Made by a program: the position numbers and the translations under genes. 64,000 nt of DNA from Silicimonas sp. (GTDB lineage Bacteria; Pseudomonadota; Alphaproteobacteria; Rhodobacterales; Rhodobacteraceae): the NCBI GenBank assembly GCA_022826385.1, contig JAJDUZ010000052.1, forward strand, positions 51,061-115,060. Reading direction: 5' to 3'. The notes beneath the pieces are model-generated. The model searched no databases. It was not told the DNA's origin and worked only from the letters and a program-made list of their open reading frames with translations. This document shows positions 53,554 to 62,865 of this stretch, piece after piece (the stretch's first letter is position 1; every line of letters starts with the position of its first letter).

Positions 53554-54350
53554 TGGCTGGCCTCCTCGGCGGCGGCGACATGCGCCTCGCGCAGGGCGAC
53601 AATCTCGCTCTCGCGGTTCTGGGCCTTGTCGTGGTCGCTCCACTTGCGGACGTAATCGGTTTGCAGGGCACGGGTGTACCGGTGTGCGCCTGCGCCCTTC
53701 CGCACTTCGTACCAGAGGTAAACCCGCTGGTTCGGCACCTTGCCGCGCACGCGGGGGCGCACCCCGGCTTCGGCTGGATCGGGGATCGGCATTTCCTTGT
53801 CGCGCGGCATTTCGGGCAGCATCACGCAATCCAGCACATCGTAGCCGCAGCCGTGCTTCCAATAGCCGTAAACCAGTTCGGGCCCGAATTGGTAAAACCC
53901 GTGGGCGAACCAGTTATTGGCGGGCGCGCAGCTGGCCAGCACGCCGCCATCGGCCAGAAGAACGTTCAGATTGTCCATGCAGCGGGCGACGTCGAAGATG
54001 TGCTCGGTCGTGCCCCCGTCATAGATCAGGTCGAACTGGCCTTCATGCGCGGCGTCGACGGGATCGTTCAGATCATGCGTGATCTCGGCGCCCTCGTAAT
54101 CCGAGAGGTCCATCGACACCACGGTTTCGGCGCCAAGCGCCTTGAAGAACGCCTCGGCATAGCCGTCGGTCTGCTCGACCTCGGCAAAGGACTGGCCGAA
54201 GCCCGCATCGCTCAGCTGCCGGTCCAGCGCGCCGCGATGTTTGTCTTTCACTTGCAGCTTGTTCCGACCCAGCATCAAGACACGCCGACCCATCCCATGC
54301 GCCTTGGCATGGGCGATCAGTTTCTTGGCTGCCGAGTAGTCAACGCCCAA
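53550..54350 (-). CDS. Methyltransferase-like protein within the nuo operon
   Basis: A 266-residue protein with a SAM-methyltransferase-like Rossmann pattern: GRRVLMLGRNKLQVK, VVSMDLSDYEGAEITHDLND, FDLIYDGGTTEHIFDVAR and LLADGGVLASCAPANNW. The usual glycine-rich motif I is altered, so activity is uncertain. A conserved aromatic-rich segment HGFYQFGPELVYGYWKHG follows. The start chosen is TTG 54350, six bases after GGGAGG and just downstream of the nuoH stop; an internal ATG near 54302 is possible. Its end overlaps the SnoaL-like gene by four bases. Confidence 0.72.
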   Translation of the reverse strand: MGVDYSAAKKLIAHAKAHGMGRRVLMLGRNKLQVKDKHRGALDRQLSDAGFGQSFAEVEQTDGYAEAFFKALGAETVVSMDLSDYEGAEITHDLNDPVDAAHEGQFDLIYDGGTTEHIFDVARCMDNLNVLLADGGVLASCAPANNWFAHGFYQFGPELVYGYWKHGCGYDVLDCVMLPEMPRDKEMPIPDPAEAGVRPRVRGKVPNQRVYLWYEVRKGAGAHRYTRALQTDYVRKWSDHDKAQNRESEIVALREAHVAAAEEASQ

Positions 54351-54352
54351 GA

Positions 54353-55402
54353 TCAGCCTCCCATGGCCCAACGCGCATAGGCGCCACCGAAGAATTCGAA
54401 CTTGGCGGCAAAGGCGACCCAAACAACCCAGGCCAGCGACAGGGGCAGGAACACCTTCCAGCCCAGCCGCATCAGCTGGTCATAGCGATAGCGCGGCACC
54501 ACCGCCTTCACCATCGCGAAGAGGAAGAAGAAGAACGCCATCTTCGCAACCATCCAGAGCGGGCTGTCCGGAATGAACGGGATCGGCGACAGCCAGCCGC
54601 CAAAGAACAGCAGGCTGATCAGCGCGCACATCAGGAAGATCGCGATGTATTCACCGGCCATGAACAGCAGGAAGGGCGTCGAGGAATATTCCACCTGATA
54701 GCCCGCCACCAGTTCCGATTCCGCTTCCGGCAGGTCGAAGGGCGGGCGGTTGGTTTCCGCCAGCGTGCTGATGAAGAACAGGAAGACCATCGGCAGATGC
54801 GGCAGCCAATACCAGCTGAACAGGCCATAGCCGCCATCCTGCGCCGCAACGATCTGGCCGAAGTTCAGCGAGCCGGTCGAGATGATGACGCCGATAATGA
54901 TCAGGCCGATCGACACCTCGTACGAGATCATCTGCGCCGCCGAGCGCAGTGAGCCAAGGAACGGGTATTTCGAGTTCGACGCCCAGCCGCCCATGATCAC
55001 GCCGTAGACCTCAAGCGAGGAGACGGCGAAGACGAACAGGATGGCCACGTTGATATTGGCCAGAACCCAGATCGTGTCCTGACCGGCATAGAACGGGATC
55101 ACCGACCACGCGAGCAGCGCCAGAACGAAGGAAATAAGGGGTGCCAGAATGAAAACAGCCCGGTCCGCACCGGCCGGGATGACGTTTTCCTTGACGATGT
55201 ATTTGAGCGCATCGGCCACGGTTTGAAGAAGGCCCCAAGGCCCCACCACGTTCGGGCCCCGGCGCATCTGGACCGCGGCCCAGATTTTTCGGTCGCCATA
55301 GACAAGGAACAGCAGCGAGATCATCACGAAGGCAACCACCAGAAGGGTTTGCGCCGCAACAAGGACCACGATGCCAAGCGGTGTCGTCAGAAAGTCAGCC
55401 AT
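54353..55402 (-). CDS. nuoH: NADH-quinone oxidoreductase subunit H
   Basis: Membrane subunit that forms the quinone-binding chamber with NuoB and NuoD. The 349-residue protein has eight helices; [53 protein letters not shown] and [20 protein letters not shown] are the conserved regions. ATG 55402 directly follows the TAG of a 36-codon ORF. The length is slightly above E. coli NuoH (325), typical of this class. Confidence 0.96.
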   Translation of the reverse strand: MADFLTTPLGIVVLVAAQTLLVVAFVMISLLFLVYGDRKIWAAVQMRRGPNVVGPWGLLQTVADALKYIVKENVIPAGADRAVFILAPLISFVLALLAWSVIPFYAGQDTIWVLANINVAILFVFAVSSLEVYGVIMGGWASNSKYPFLGSLRSAAQMISYEVSIGLIIIGVIISTGSLNFGQIVAAQDGGYGLFSWYWLPHLPMVFLFFISTLAETNRPPFDLPEAESELVAGYQVEYSSTPFLLFMAGEYIAIFLMCALISLLFFGGWLSPIPFIPDSPLWMVAKMAFFFFLFAMVKAVVPRYRYDQLMRLGWKVFLPLSLAWVVWVAFAAKFEFFGGAYARWAMGG

Positions 55403-55513
55403 CTATCGCGCGACGCTCCCTCCTAGAGTTCCATATTTGCCGACAACGACAAGGCAGCCTTCGCGCAAGCGAATGCCTTCGGGAGTGCCGGCGAATTCGA
55501 TTTGGAGCGACAT
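55403..55513 (-). CDS. Possible 36-residue ORF directly upstream of nuoH
   Basis: ATG 55513 to TAG 55403, the stop adjoining the nuoH start codon. It encodes SLQIEFAGTPEGIRLREGCL followed by VVVGKYGTLGGSVAR, a short strand-rich peptide without signal. AAGAGG lies about 10 bases before the ATG. AGGAGGG inside the ORF is 14 to 20 bases from the nuoH start. It may be a true small protein or a leader whose translation couples to nuoH; coding status is unsettled. Confidence 0.35.
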   Translation of the reverse strand: MSLQIEFAGTPEGIRLREGCLVVVGKYGTLGGSVAR

Positions 55514-55622
55514 GCGCTAACCTCTTGTTCCCTTTTGTCGGGCGAGGATTTTGCCCTGCGCCCCCTTAGCAGCCTATGGCCCGGATTTTCCAGACCAAAT
55601 GCCGCGTCGTTAACCACTTTTC

Positions 55623-57638
55623 CTACTCGGCAGCGAGCTTGCCCGCCTGCCGGTTCCGCGCCGCCGATTGCAACTCGGCCATCAGGCTGGAGGCGCGAAG
55701 AATAGGGTTCGTCAGATAATGGGCGGTTACCGTCTCGGTGAACTCGCCCGAGCCGTCGCCCGACGCCTCGACCGGTGCCCAATCGTTCTGCGGCACGGTG
55801 TCGATGTCTTTCAGGTGCGGGACAGCCTCGACCAGATGCTTGCGCAAGGCGGCAAGGCTGTCGAATGGCAGTGTCGCGCCCATCTCGGCCGACAAGGCAC
55901 GCAGGATCGCCCAGTTTTCCTTGGCCTCGCCCGGCGGGAAGCTGGCGCGCATCGCCAGTTGCGGACGCCCTTCGGTATTGACGAAGAGACCGTTTTCCTC
56001 GGTCCAGGCGGCGGCGGGCAGGATGATGTCGGCGCGATGCGCGCCCCGGTCACCATGGCTGCCCTGATAGATCACCGTCGGTCCTTCGGGGATGTCGACC
56101 TCGTCCGCGCCAAGGTTATAGACGACGCTTGCGCCCTCCAGCGCGCCTTCGACGCCGCCGGCATTCACCGCACCCACGTCCAGCGCACCGACGCGGCTGG
56201 CGGCCGTGTGCAGCACCAGGAACTTCGACTGCGTTGCTTCGGCATAGCGCATGGCATCTGCCAGAGCGCCTTTGCCACCAGAGCCCGTCAAGGCGCCCTG
56301 CCCGATGATGACCAGCGTTTCTTTGCCATGCGCCTTCTCGGGCGACATGTCGAAGAGCTTGCGCAACCCATCGCGGCCCGTGCCGAGATGCGTATAGTCA
56401 TAGGTCAGATCAACCGGTTGCCCGACCAGCCCGATATTGGCGCCCCGCGCCCAGGCCTTGCGGATGCGCGCGTTCAACACCGGCGCTTCGGCGCGCGGGT
56501 TGGTGCCGATCAGCATGATCGCTTCGGCGTTCTCGATGTCCTCGACCGACGCCGTTCCGACATAGGCCGAACGGTTGCCCGCGGGCAGCTTCGCGCCGTC
56601 CAGACGACACTCGACCGCGCCATCCTCGCCAACAAGTTCCTTCAGCGCATAAACGGCTTCCACCGGCGCCAGATCACCGATCAGACCAGCGACTTTGCCG
56701 CTTTTCATCGCCTCGGCCGCCTTGGCCAGCGCCTCGCCCCAATCGGCGGGGCGCAGTTTGCCATTCTCGCGGATATACGGCTTGTCCAACCGCTGACGAC
56801 GCAGGCCGTCCCATGCAAAGCGCGACTTGTCGGAAAGCCATTCCTCGTTCACGCCGTCATGGTTGCGCGGCATGATCCGCATCACTTCGCGCCCCTTGGT
56901 GTCGACGCGAATGTTCGAGCCAAGCGCATCCATCACATCGATGGTTTCGGTCTTGGTCAGTTCCCACGGACGCGCGGTAAAGGCGTAAGGCTTCGAGGTC
57001 AGCGCCCCCACGGGGCAAAGATCGACGATGTTGCCCTGCATCTCGCTGTCCAGCGTCTGGCCCAGATAAGACGTGATCTCGGCATCCTCGCCGCGTCCGG
57101 TCTGGCCAAGCTCGGGCATGCCCGCAACCTCGGTGATGAAGCGCACACAGCGCGTGCAGGAAATGCAGCGCGTCATTGCCGTGCCGACAAGCGGGCCAAG
57201 GTCCATGTTGTCGACCGCCCGCTTCGGCTCGCGGAAGCGGCTGAAATCCACGCCATAGGCCATCGCCTGGTCTTGCAGGTCGCACTCGCCGCCCTGATCG
57301 CAGATCGGGCAATCCAGCGGGTGGTTGATGAGCAGGAACTCCATCACCCCTTCGCGCGCCTTCTTCACCATCGGCGAGTTGGTCTTCACGACCGGCGGCT
57401 GGCCTTCGGGACCGGGGCGCAAGTCGCGCACCTGCATCGCGCAGGAGGCCGCAGGCTTCGGCGGGCCGCCAACGACTTCGACAAGGCACATCCGGCAGTT
57501 CCCGGCAATCGAGAGCCGCTCGTGATAGCAAAATCTTGGAATTTCGATCCCGACTTGTTCACAGGCCTGGATCAGCGTCAGAGCCGGATCAACCTCAACC
57601 TCGACATCGTCGATAATGAGCTTCCGCAGGTCGGACAT
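55623..57638 (-). CDS. nuoG: NADH-quinone oxidoreductase subunit G
   Basis: Large iron-sulfur subunit of the peripheral arm. The 671-residue protein has the N-terminal [2Fe-2S] domain ([19 protein letters not shown]), the His-Cys3 and [4Fe-4S] region ([45 protein letters not shown]), then an altered molybdopterin-oxidoreductase domain that binds no cofactor ([20 protein letters not shown]). ATG 57638 ([15 protein letters not shown]) is the family start. It follows a DUF5333 gene after 45 bases. Confidence 0.97.
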   Translation of the reverse strand: MSDLRKLIIDDVEVEVDPALTLIQACEQVGIEIPRFCYHERLSIAGNCRMCLVEVVGGPPKPAASCAMQVRDLRPGPEGQPPVVKTNSPMVKKAREGVMEFLLINHPLDCPICDQGGECDLQDQAMAYGVDFSRFREPKRAVDNMDLGPLVGTAMTRCISCTRCVRFITEVAGMPELGQTGRGEDAEITSYLGQTLDSEMQGNIVDLCPVGALTSKPYAFTARPWELTKTETIDVMDALGSNIRVDTKGREVMRIMPRNHDGVNEEWLSDKSRFAWDGLRRQRLDKPYIRENGKLRPADWGEALAKAAEAMKSGKVAGLIGDLAPVEAVYALKELVGEDGAVECRLDGAKLPAGNRSAYVGTASVEDIENAEAIMLIGTNPRAEAPVLNARIRKAWARGANIGLVGQPVDLTYDYTHLGTGRDGLRKLFDMSPEKAHGKETLVIIGQGALTGSGGKGALADAMRYAEATQSKFLVLHTAASRVGALDVGAVNAGGVEGALEGASVVYNLGADEVDIPEGPTVIYQGSHGDRGAHRADIILPAAAWTEENGLFVNTEGRPQLAMRASFPPGEAKENWAILRALSAEMGATLPFDSLAALRKHLVEAVPHLKDIDTVPQNDWAPVEASGDGSGEFTETVTAHYLTNPILRASSLMAELQSAARNRQAGKLAAE

Positions 57639-57683
57639 GGGCAACGGTCCTCATGGCTTCCTTTGCCGCGAGGACCGAAGCGA

Positions 57684-58082
57684 TTACTTCGACTTCAGAA
57701 GGCGTCCCGCAGCGCTGCCCTTGGCTATTTCTTCACGGCCCACAGTGCAATAGCCTTCCGGTGTTTGTGGTGTCGCACCGCGTTTAGCCAAATCTGCACG
57801 AATTTTCGACCGCAGCTTCTCTTTTTCCGCCTTATTATCCTGAAGTTCATCAATATCTTCAGAGGTATAGCCAGCCTTCAAGGCGTAACGTTCCAGCGAA
57901 CGAAGATATCCGATTGCCCGAAAAATTCGCGGTTCGATGCTGTCGCAGCGCTTTCGGATCTCGTCCGCGAATCCGATCACATAGAATCCGTTCAGCACGC
58001 GGGTGTCCTCGTGCAACGGTTGCAGCGCCGCGGCAGGTGCCGCGAGGCCGATGAAAACCAGTGTTGAAAGCGTCCTGAACAT
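57684..58082 (-). CDS. DUF5333 exported protein
   Basis: A 132-residue protein with a signal peptide (FRTLSTLVFIGLAAPAAALQ). The remaining pattern, GFADEIRKRCDSIEPRIFRA, YLRSLERYALKAGYTSEDID, a charged helix and GYCTVGREEIAKGSAAGRLL, is that of DUF5333, a family limited to Rhodobacteraceae-like bacteria. Two cysteines (RKRC, GYC) may pair. It is located in the nuo operon between nuoF and nuoG in this window. ATG 58082 rather than the TTG at 58085. Function unknown. Confidence 0.8.
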   Translation of the reverse strand: MFRTLSTLVFIGLAAPAAALQPLHEDTRVLNGFYVIGFADEIRKRCDSIEPRIFRAIGYLRSLERYALKAGYTSEDIDELQDNKAEKEKLRSKIRADLAKRGATPQTPEGYCTVGREEIAKGSAAGRLLKSK

Positions 58083-58281
58083 CAAAATTCTGCTCTCTCA
58101 TTTGCCGGTCGGCCACGGGACCCGCTCCCCGTCCGACCGGTTCGGAAGATATAGGCACAGCCCCCGAACTTCGGGAGGCAAAATTGCGAAATTTCAAAGA
58201 AGATAGCGGAAAGTTGCCCGACATTCGGCACAAGCCACTCATAAGAAACAACTTTTCAGAGTTCACGTATTGTTAGAACTG

Positions 58282-58509
58282 TTACCGTCGCCGTTCCCGC
58301 AGCGGATGCACGCCGCGACTGGCTTTCCGAAGAAAAGACAGCACCATCACGACGCCCGCAGCCCCCAGAAGCACCAGTGGCGCCCAACCCCAGACGGGAA
58401 TCAGGTCGGCCTGCAACGCACGGACAGCACCCCAGGCCGGGACGCCAATGATGGCCCCGGTCAAAACGGCGGCAAAGACACTGAGGAAACCGTCCCAGAG
58501 GCGGATCAT
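58282..58509 (-). CDS. Small two-helix membrane protein within the nuo operon
   Basis: A 75-residue protein with two hydrophobic helices (about 7-28, LSVFAAVLTGAIIGVPAWGA; and 40-62, GWAPLVLLGAAGVVMVLSFL) and a basic tail (RKASRGVHPLRERRR). No family recognised. It starts 15 bases after the lipoprotein gene stop, so is probably cotranscribed; the following 200 bases to DUF5333 are comparatively A+T-rich and gene-free. Confidence 0.65.
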   Translation of the reverse strand: MIRLWDGFLSVFAAVLTGAIIGVPAWGAVRALQADLIPVWGWAPLVLLGAAGVVMVLSFLRKASRGVHPLRERRR

Positions 58510-58524
58510 GCGACACTCATCCCG

Positions 58525-58875
58525 TCAGCGCGCCACGCAGCGGCCTTGAAAGATCATGTCCTGTCCGTCGCGCGTGAACGCCCAATCCTGGGTCGCAGGA
58601 TCGATGCGCCACAAGGTGTCAGAGCCCCCGAAGGTCTGCAGACAATAGCGGGTCGCGGCAAAACGCACGCTCTCGCGCACATCCGGCACGGAAACGCCCC
58701 CCGCGCGCACGCGGATCGTGATGTCGCGCCGGTCGCCGCCCTTGGTCAGACTTGTACGATAAGGAAGGGTTCGGTCCGATTGCCCACCGCCGCCGAACAC
58801 ACGCTCGCGCACCGATCCACACCCGGCCACCATCAGCAAGATGGACCCAAGAATGATCCAGCGATTCAACGACAT
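58525..58875 (-). CDS. Small lipoprotein within the nuo operon
   Basis: A 116-residue protein with a lipoprotein signal peptide ending LMVAGC (acylated cysteine at about residue 19). The mature part is beta-strand-like (DITIRVRAGGVSVPDVRESV) with two more cysteines (TRYCLQTFGG, FQGRCVAR) that might pair. The pattern of a strand, RFAATRYC and a C-terminal FQGRC is one that I associate with small outer-membrane lipoproteins of this family but cannot name. It lies downstream of nuoF on the same strand. Confidence 0.75.
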   Translation of the reverse strand: MSLNRWIILGSILLMVAGCGSVRERVFGGGGQSDRTLPYRTSLTKGGDRRDITIRVRAGGVSVPDVRESVRFAATRYCLQTFGGSDTLWRIDPATQDWAFTRDGQDMIFQGRCVAR

Positions 58876-58958
58876 GCGCCCTCTCCCTACTTCCGCGGCA
58901 CGCTACACGCTGCGCCGTTCGGGATCAACAAAGCATCAACCCGTCTTCGCCTGTTCCA

Positions 58959-59005
58959 AAATATCCCGGGGGATGTCACCGCAGGGGACGGGGGGCAGAG
59001 CCCCC
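58959..59005. repeat. Dispersed repeat with GGGGGC-AGA-GCCCCC hairpin, copy 2
   Basis: AAATATCCCGGGG at 58959-58971, then GGGGGC-AGA-GCCCCC at 58991-59005. It ends three bases beyond the nuoF stop codon. The order of the two halves equals that of 4025-4053. In the nuoF mRNA it could form a stem after the coding region. Confidence 0.65.
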
Positions 59006-59007
59006 GT

Positions 59008-60297
59008 TTACTCGGCCGCGATCGTTGCGCCGCGCTTGTGTTTGATGCGGTCCTCGATCTCGTCCCGGAAATGCCGGATCAGACCCTGGATCGGCCAGGC
59101 CGCGGCATCGCCAAGGGCACAGATCGTGTGACCTTCAACCTGCTTGGTGACGTCCAGAAGCATGTCGATTTCCTCGACCTCGGCCTCGCCTTTCACCAGC
59201 CGGTCCATGACCCGCATCATCCAACCCGTGCCTTCGCGGCAGGGCGTGCACTGGCCGCAGCTTTCATGCTTATAGAACTTGGATAGCCGCCAGATCGCCT
59301 TGATGATGTCGGTCGAGTTGTCCATCACGATGACGGCTGCCGTGCCAAGGCCCGACTGCTGCTCGCGCAGCCAGTCGAAATCCATGATGCACTCGTCTTT
59401 CATGATCTTGCCCGGCAGACAGGGCACCGAGTTGCCGCCCGGAATCACCGCTTTCAGGTTCGACCAGCCGCCGCGAATGCCGCCACAATGGCGGTCGATC
59501 AGTTCCTCGAAGGAAATCGACATCGCTTCTTCGACGACGCACGGGTTGTTCACGTGACCGCTGATCGCGAACAGCTTGGTGCCCGCGTTGTTCGGACGGC
59601 CGAAGCTGGCGAACCAGTCGGGGCCACGGCGCAGGATCGTCGGCACGACGGCAATCGATTCCACGTTGTTCACCGTGGTCGGGCAACCATAGAGACCCGC
59701 CCCCGCCGGGAACGGCGGCTTCATCCGGGGCATGCCCTTCTTGCCTTCAAGGCTTTCCAGCAGGGCGGTTTCCTCGCCACAGATATAGGCGCCGGCGCCG
59801 TGATGCAGGTAAAGGTCGAAATCCCAGCCCGAACCGGCGGCATTCTTGCCCAGAAGACCCGCGTCATAGGCCTCGTCGATGGCGATCTGCAGAGCTTCGC
59901 GCTCGCGGATATATTCGCCGCGCAGGTAGATATAACAGGCGTTCGCGTTCATCGCGAAACTGGCGATCAGGCAGCCTTCGACCAGCGTATGCGGGTCGTG
60001 GCGCATGATCTCGCGGTCTTTGCAAGTGCCGGGTTCGCTTTCATCGGCGTTGACCACAAGGTAAGCCGGGCGACCGTCGCTTTCTTTGGGCATGAACGAC
60101 CATTTGAGCCCCGTCGGGAAGCCTGCCCCGCCCCGGCCACGCAAGCCGCTGGCCTTCATCTGGTCGACGATCCAGTCGCGACCTTTCTTGATGATTTCCG
60201 CAGTGCCATCCCAGTGACCGCGCGCCTTGGCGCCGGCCAGTGTCCGGTCGTGCATGCCATAGAGATTCGTAAAGATACGATCCTTGTCGTCCAGCAT
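59008..60297 (-). CDS. nuoF: NADH-quinone oxidoreductase subunit F
   Basis: The NADH- and FMN-binding subunit, entry point of electrons. The 429-residue protein has the NADH motif [19 protein letters not shown], the FMN motif [19 protein letters not shown] and the [4Fe-4S] N3 ligands in [15 protein letters not shown] with the last cysteine in [15 protein letters not shown] 60297 is used (a GTG precedes it). Downstream is the hairpin repeat at 58991-59005; upstream, a DUF5337 gene. Confidence 0.97.
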   Translation of the reverse strand: MLDDKDRIFTNLYGMHDRTLAGAKARGHWDGTAEIIKKGRDWIVDQMKASGLRGRGGAGFPTGLKWSFMPKESDGRPAYLVVNADESEPGTCKDREIMRHDPHTLVEGCLIASFAMNANACYIYLRGEYIREREALQIAIDEAYDAGLLGKNAAGSGWDFDLYLHHGAGAYICGEETALLESLEGKKGMPRMKPPFPAGAGLYGCPTTVNNVESIAVVPTILRRGPDWFASFGRPNNAGTKLFAISGHVNNPCVVEEAMSISFEELIDRHCGGIRGGWSNLKAVIPGGNSVPCLPGKIMKDECIMDFDWLREQQSGLGTAAVIVMDNSTDIIKAIWRLSKFYKHESCGQCTPCREGTGWMMRVMDRLVKGEAEVEEIDMLLDVTKQVEGHTICALGDAAAWPIQGLIRHFRDEIEDRIKHKRGATIAAE

Positions 60298-60342
60298 CAC
60301 ATCGTTCCCATTTCGACGGTGTCACTCAAGGCAGCGGGCGCC

Positions 60343-60576
60343 TCAACTCTTGTCCAGTTCGCGGCGTTTCCGCCAGAGTTGCCTTGTCACGAAAATCGCC
60401 CAGAGGAAACCCGCGAGTGCGAAAAGATCGAACAAAAACACGTATTCATCGGGCAACCCCAGTTCGCCGCCGATCCATTGAGCGGCCATCCACAGAAGCA
60501 TCGTTCCGGCGATCACAATAGAGATCAGCCGCCCCATCCGGGCCAGTTCTTTTTCGCGTTCGTCTCGTTCGTCCAT
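60343..60576 (-). CDS. DUF5337 small membrane protein
   Basis: A 77-residue protein, starting MDERDEREKELARMGRLISI, with two helices (about 15-32, LISIVIAGTMLLWMAAQWIG; 44-60, LFDLFALAGFLWAIFVT) and a basic tail (RQLWRKRRELDKS). The pattern, a basic start, IAGTxxLW and FLFDLxALxxFxWA, is that of DUF5337, seen in nuo operons of Rhodobacteraceae. ATG 60576 is chosen since the longer frame is not conserved. It lies directly upstream of nuoF; a membrane-arm assembly or accessory role is possible but not shown. Confidence 0.85.
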   Translation of the reverse strand: MDERDEREKELARMGRLISIVIAGTMLLWMAAQWIGGELGLPDEYVFLFDLFALAGFLWAIFVTRQLWRKRRELDKS

Positions 60577-60641
60577 TGCCGTTCCACAATTCAGACGTAA
60601 GAGGTCATCCCAAGACCGCTTTTCTTCGCAACTGCCCCTCA

Positions 60642-60664
60642 ATGGTCCATTTGGTCTGGACCAT
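60642..60664. other. Intercistronic hairpin in the nuo operon
   Basis: ATGGTCCA, seven bases, TGGACCAT, a perfect inverted repeat in the 117-base spacer upstream of the DUF5337 gene. It may be an mRNA processing or stability element. Confidence 0.5.
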
Positions 60665-60669
60665 CAAGG

Positions 60670-60684
60670 TTAACGGGGCCTTAA
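60670..60684 (-). promoter_or_regulatory. CtrA-like motif TTAA-N7-TTAA in the nuo operon
   Basis: TTAA, seven bases, TTAAC on the minus strand, beside the hairpin. It fits the CtrA consensus, but a single occurrence in an internal operon spacer may be chance. Confidence 0.25.
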
Positions 60685-60693
60685 TACCCGATC

Positions 60694-61587
60694 TCAATAG
60701 ACGTCGCCATCCTCGACGCGCTTCGAGAATTCGGTTTCGCCGCCCGAGGCGAGAACCCCTGCCTGTTCGACCCATTTGTCGCGCGTCACGCGGCCCTTGA
60801 TGCCTTCAAGGTTCGCATCAACCCACGCCACTTCGTCGGAAGACCACGCAGCCACCTGATCAAAATGCCAGAACCCAAGGCTGTTGCAAAGCTTTTCCAG
60901 CTTGGGGCCAATGCCCTTGATCTGCTTGAGATCGTCAGCCTTGCCGTCGCGCGGCGCATCGAGGCCAGCCGGGCGTGTGCCTTCTTCGGTGCCTTCCAGT
61001 TTGCCGTCGCCATCGTAATCGGGGATGCCATGATCTGCAGCAGGCGTTGCCGCTGCGGCGGCGGCTTCCGCTGCGGCGCTTTCTTCCGCCGCCTTAGCGC
61101 GGGCGGCTTCCGCAGCTTCTGCTTCCGCTTTCACCCGTGCAGCCTCAGCTTCGGCGGCTTCGGCTTCGGCAGCGGCTTTCGCCGCAGCTTCGGCTTCTGC
61201 GGCTTCTTGACGGGCGCGCATGGTCTCGGCTGCGGCCTCTTCTTCGGCCTTCAGCCGCGCCACTTCGGCCTGCGCCGCAGCTTGCTGTTCGCTTGCCGCG
61301 GTGTCTGCCGCTGCGGCGGCAACGGGGGCTGCCGCTGCGGGGGGCGCAGTGTCTGACGATGTATCGGCTGGGGCTCGTGCCGCGGCAGGCAGGGCCTGCT
61401 CGCTTGGGGTGCCGAAGCCAAGGAACAGGACGATCCCGGCCAACAGGGCCACCAGCAAGGCCAAGAACAACGAAGCGATCACCCGGTAATCGGCGATGAA
61501 CATAAACAGCATGAACGCGACGACAAAGATCGCTCCTGCCAGAACCACCGCCAAGGCGAACGAATTAAGAGTGTGCTTCTGCGACAT
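60694..61587 (-). CDS. Membrane-anchored helix-hairpin-helix protein sharing the NuoE C-terminal domain
   Basis: A 297-residue protein with two N-terminal membrane helices (about 8-32, 36-58), a very Ala/Glu-rich coiled-coil region (about 95-185) and a C-terminal domain of about 80 residues, starting DDLKQIKGIGPKLEKLCNSL and ending SKRVEDGDVY. The last domain contains a helix-hairpin-helix-like KGIGPKLEKL and is almost the same as the end of NuoE, encoded next, with about three quarters of positions identical. The coiled coil and shared domain suggest a partner or accessory of the complex I peripheral arm at the membrane. Gene position is between nuoE and DUF5337. Confidence 0.8.
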   Translation of the reverse strand: MSQKHTLNSFALAVVLAGAIFVVAFMLFMFIADYRVIASLFLALLVALLAGIVLFLGFGTPSEQALPAAARAPADTSSDTAPPAAAAPVAAAAADTAASEQQAAAQAEVARLKAEEEAAAETMRARQEAAEAEAAAKAAAEAEAAEAEAARVKAEAEAAEAARAKAAEESAAAEAAAAAATPAADHGIPDYDGDGKLEGTEEGTRPAGLDAPRDGKADDLKQIKGIGPKLEKLCNSLGFWHFDQVAAWSSDEVAWVDANLEGIKGRVTRDKWVEQAGVLASGGETEFSKRVEDGDVY

Positions 61588-61670
61588 ATTTTAGAGCCTC
61601 CCGAGTGCTTGTCACAGACTCTGCACACCGGAAGCTGTCAATCAAGGGGAACTATTCAGGCGGCGCGTCA

Positions 61671-62801
61671 TCAATAGACGTCGCCACCATCCACCTTTTT
61701 CGAGAATTCCGTCGTTCCGCCCGCCGCAAGGGTCTTGGCCTGCTCGACCCAGTTGTCGCGCGTCACGCGGCCCTTGAAGCCTTCAAGGTTGTCGTCAACC
61801 CAAGCGATTTCCGCCGATGTCCACGCTGCCACCTGATCGAAATGATAGAACCCCATCGAGTTCAGAAGCTTCTCAAGCTTCGGTCCAACGCCTTTGATCT
61901 TCTTCAGATCGTCGGCCTGGCCGCCACGGGCTTCGGTCAGCCCTTTCGGCTTCGCGGCCTCGGTCGGTTCGGCGGGTTCCACTGGCGCGGGCTCCGGCGC
62001 TTTCGGGGCCTCGACCGGTTTCGGCGCTTCGGCCGCCGGTGCGGGTTTGGGGGCTTCGGCCACGGGGGCCGCCGCAGGCGCCGTGCGGGCTCCACCACCC
62101 AACCAAGGCGTGACAAGCGGCACTTCGGTGCCGTCGATGCGCTTCACCGTGTCGCCGATATCTACGGCAAGCTGCGCGCTGGCATTATATTGGGGCCGAC
62201 CGGCTTCGTATTCGGTCAGGCTTGTCAGCCCTGCTTTCGGTTCAGCCGCATAACGCCCGTTCTGTGGACCCGGCACCGGCACTTTGCCCGCCGCCAGCTC
62301 GTCGATCATCTCGGCAAACCGCTCGGCGGTCAGGTCTTCGTAATAGTCCTTGCCGATCTGGGCCATCGGTGCGTTGGCGCAGGCGCCCAGACACTCAACC
62401 TCTTCCCAAGTGAACTTGCCGTCCGCCGACAGGGTGTGCGGCTTGTCAGCAATCTTTTCCTTGCAAACCGCGATCAGGTCTTCGGCCCCGCAAATCATGC
62501 ACGAGGTCGTGCCGCAAACCTGAATATTTGCAATAGACCCCGTGGGATGCAGCTGGAACATGAAATAGAAGCTTGCCACTTCCAGCACCCGGATAAAGGC
62601 CATATCCAGCATTGCCGCGACATGTTCGATGATCGGGCGCGTCACCCAGCCTTCCTGCTCCTGCGCCCGCCAAAGAAGCGGGATCACGGCGCTGGCCTGA
62701 CGGCCTTCCGGATACTTGGTGATCTGAGCCTCGGCCCAGGCCTGGTTGGCGGGCGTGAAGGCGAAGGCCTCGGGTTGTTCAGGGTGTAGGCGGCGTAGCA
62801 T
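61671..62801 (-). CDS. nuoE: NADH-quinone oxidoreductase subunit E with C-terminal HhH extension
   Basis: The thioredoxin-like [2Fe-2S] subunit of the NADH module. Residues 1-180 are the NuoE core, with the four ligands in [10 protein letters not shown] and [10 protein letters not shown]. Residues about 180-235 form a linker, about 235-295 a Pro/Ala-rich stretch, and the last 80 residues a helix-hairpin-helix-like domain ([20 protein letters not shown]), so the protein has 376 residues, about 200 more than E. coli NuoE. The extension is typical of alphaproteobacterial NuoE proteins. Its C-terminal domain is duplicated in the next gene. Confidence 0.95.
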   Translation of the reverse strand: MLRRLHPEQPEAFAFTPANQAWAEAQITKYPEGRQASAVIPLLWRAQEQEGWVTRPIIEHVAAMLDMAFIRVLEVASFYFMFQLHPTGSIANIQVCGTTSCMICGAEDLIAVCKEKIADKPHTLSADGKFTWEEVECLGACANAPMAQIGKDYYEDLTAERFAEMIDELAAGKVPVPGPQNGRYAAEPKAGLTSLTEYEAGRPQYNASAQLAVDIGDTVKRIDGTEVPLVTPWLGGGARTAPAAAPVAEAPKPAPAAEAPKPVEAPKAPEPAPVEPAEPTEAAKPKGLTEARGGQADDLKKIKGVGPKLEKLLNSMGFYHFDQVAAWTSAEIAWVDDNLEGFKGRVTRDNWVEQAKTLAAGGTTEFSKKVDGGDVY

Positions 62802-62821
62802 TCGGTTCCCTCAGGTCTCGG

Positions 62822-62843
62822 GCGCAGATCCCGTTAGATCTGC
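62822..62843. other. Hairpin between nuoD and nuoE
   Basis: CGCAGATC, six bases, GATCTGCG, a perfect inverted repeat in the 64-base spacer. In the mRNA it would lie just after the nuoD stop codon, and may influence processing or the level of the downstream genes. Confidence 0.5.
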
Positions 62844-62865
62844 GAATATGGTCGAACAGACGTCC

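Noticed and set aside
55668..58067. A 799-codon plus-strand open frame
   Set aside because: Antisense to nuoG and DUF5333, composition typical of shadows, no ribosome-binding site.
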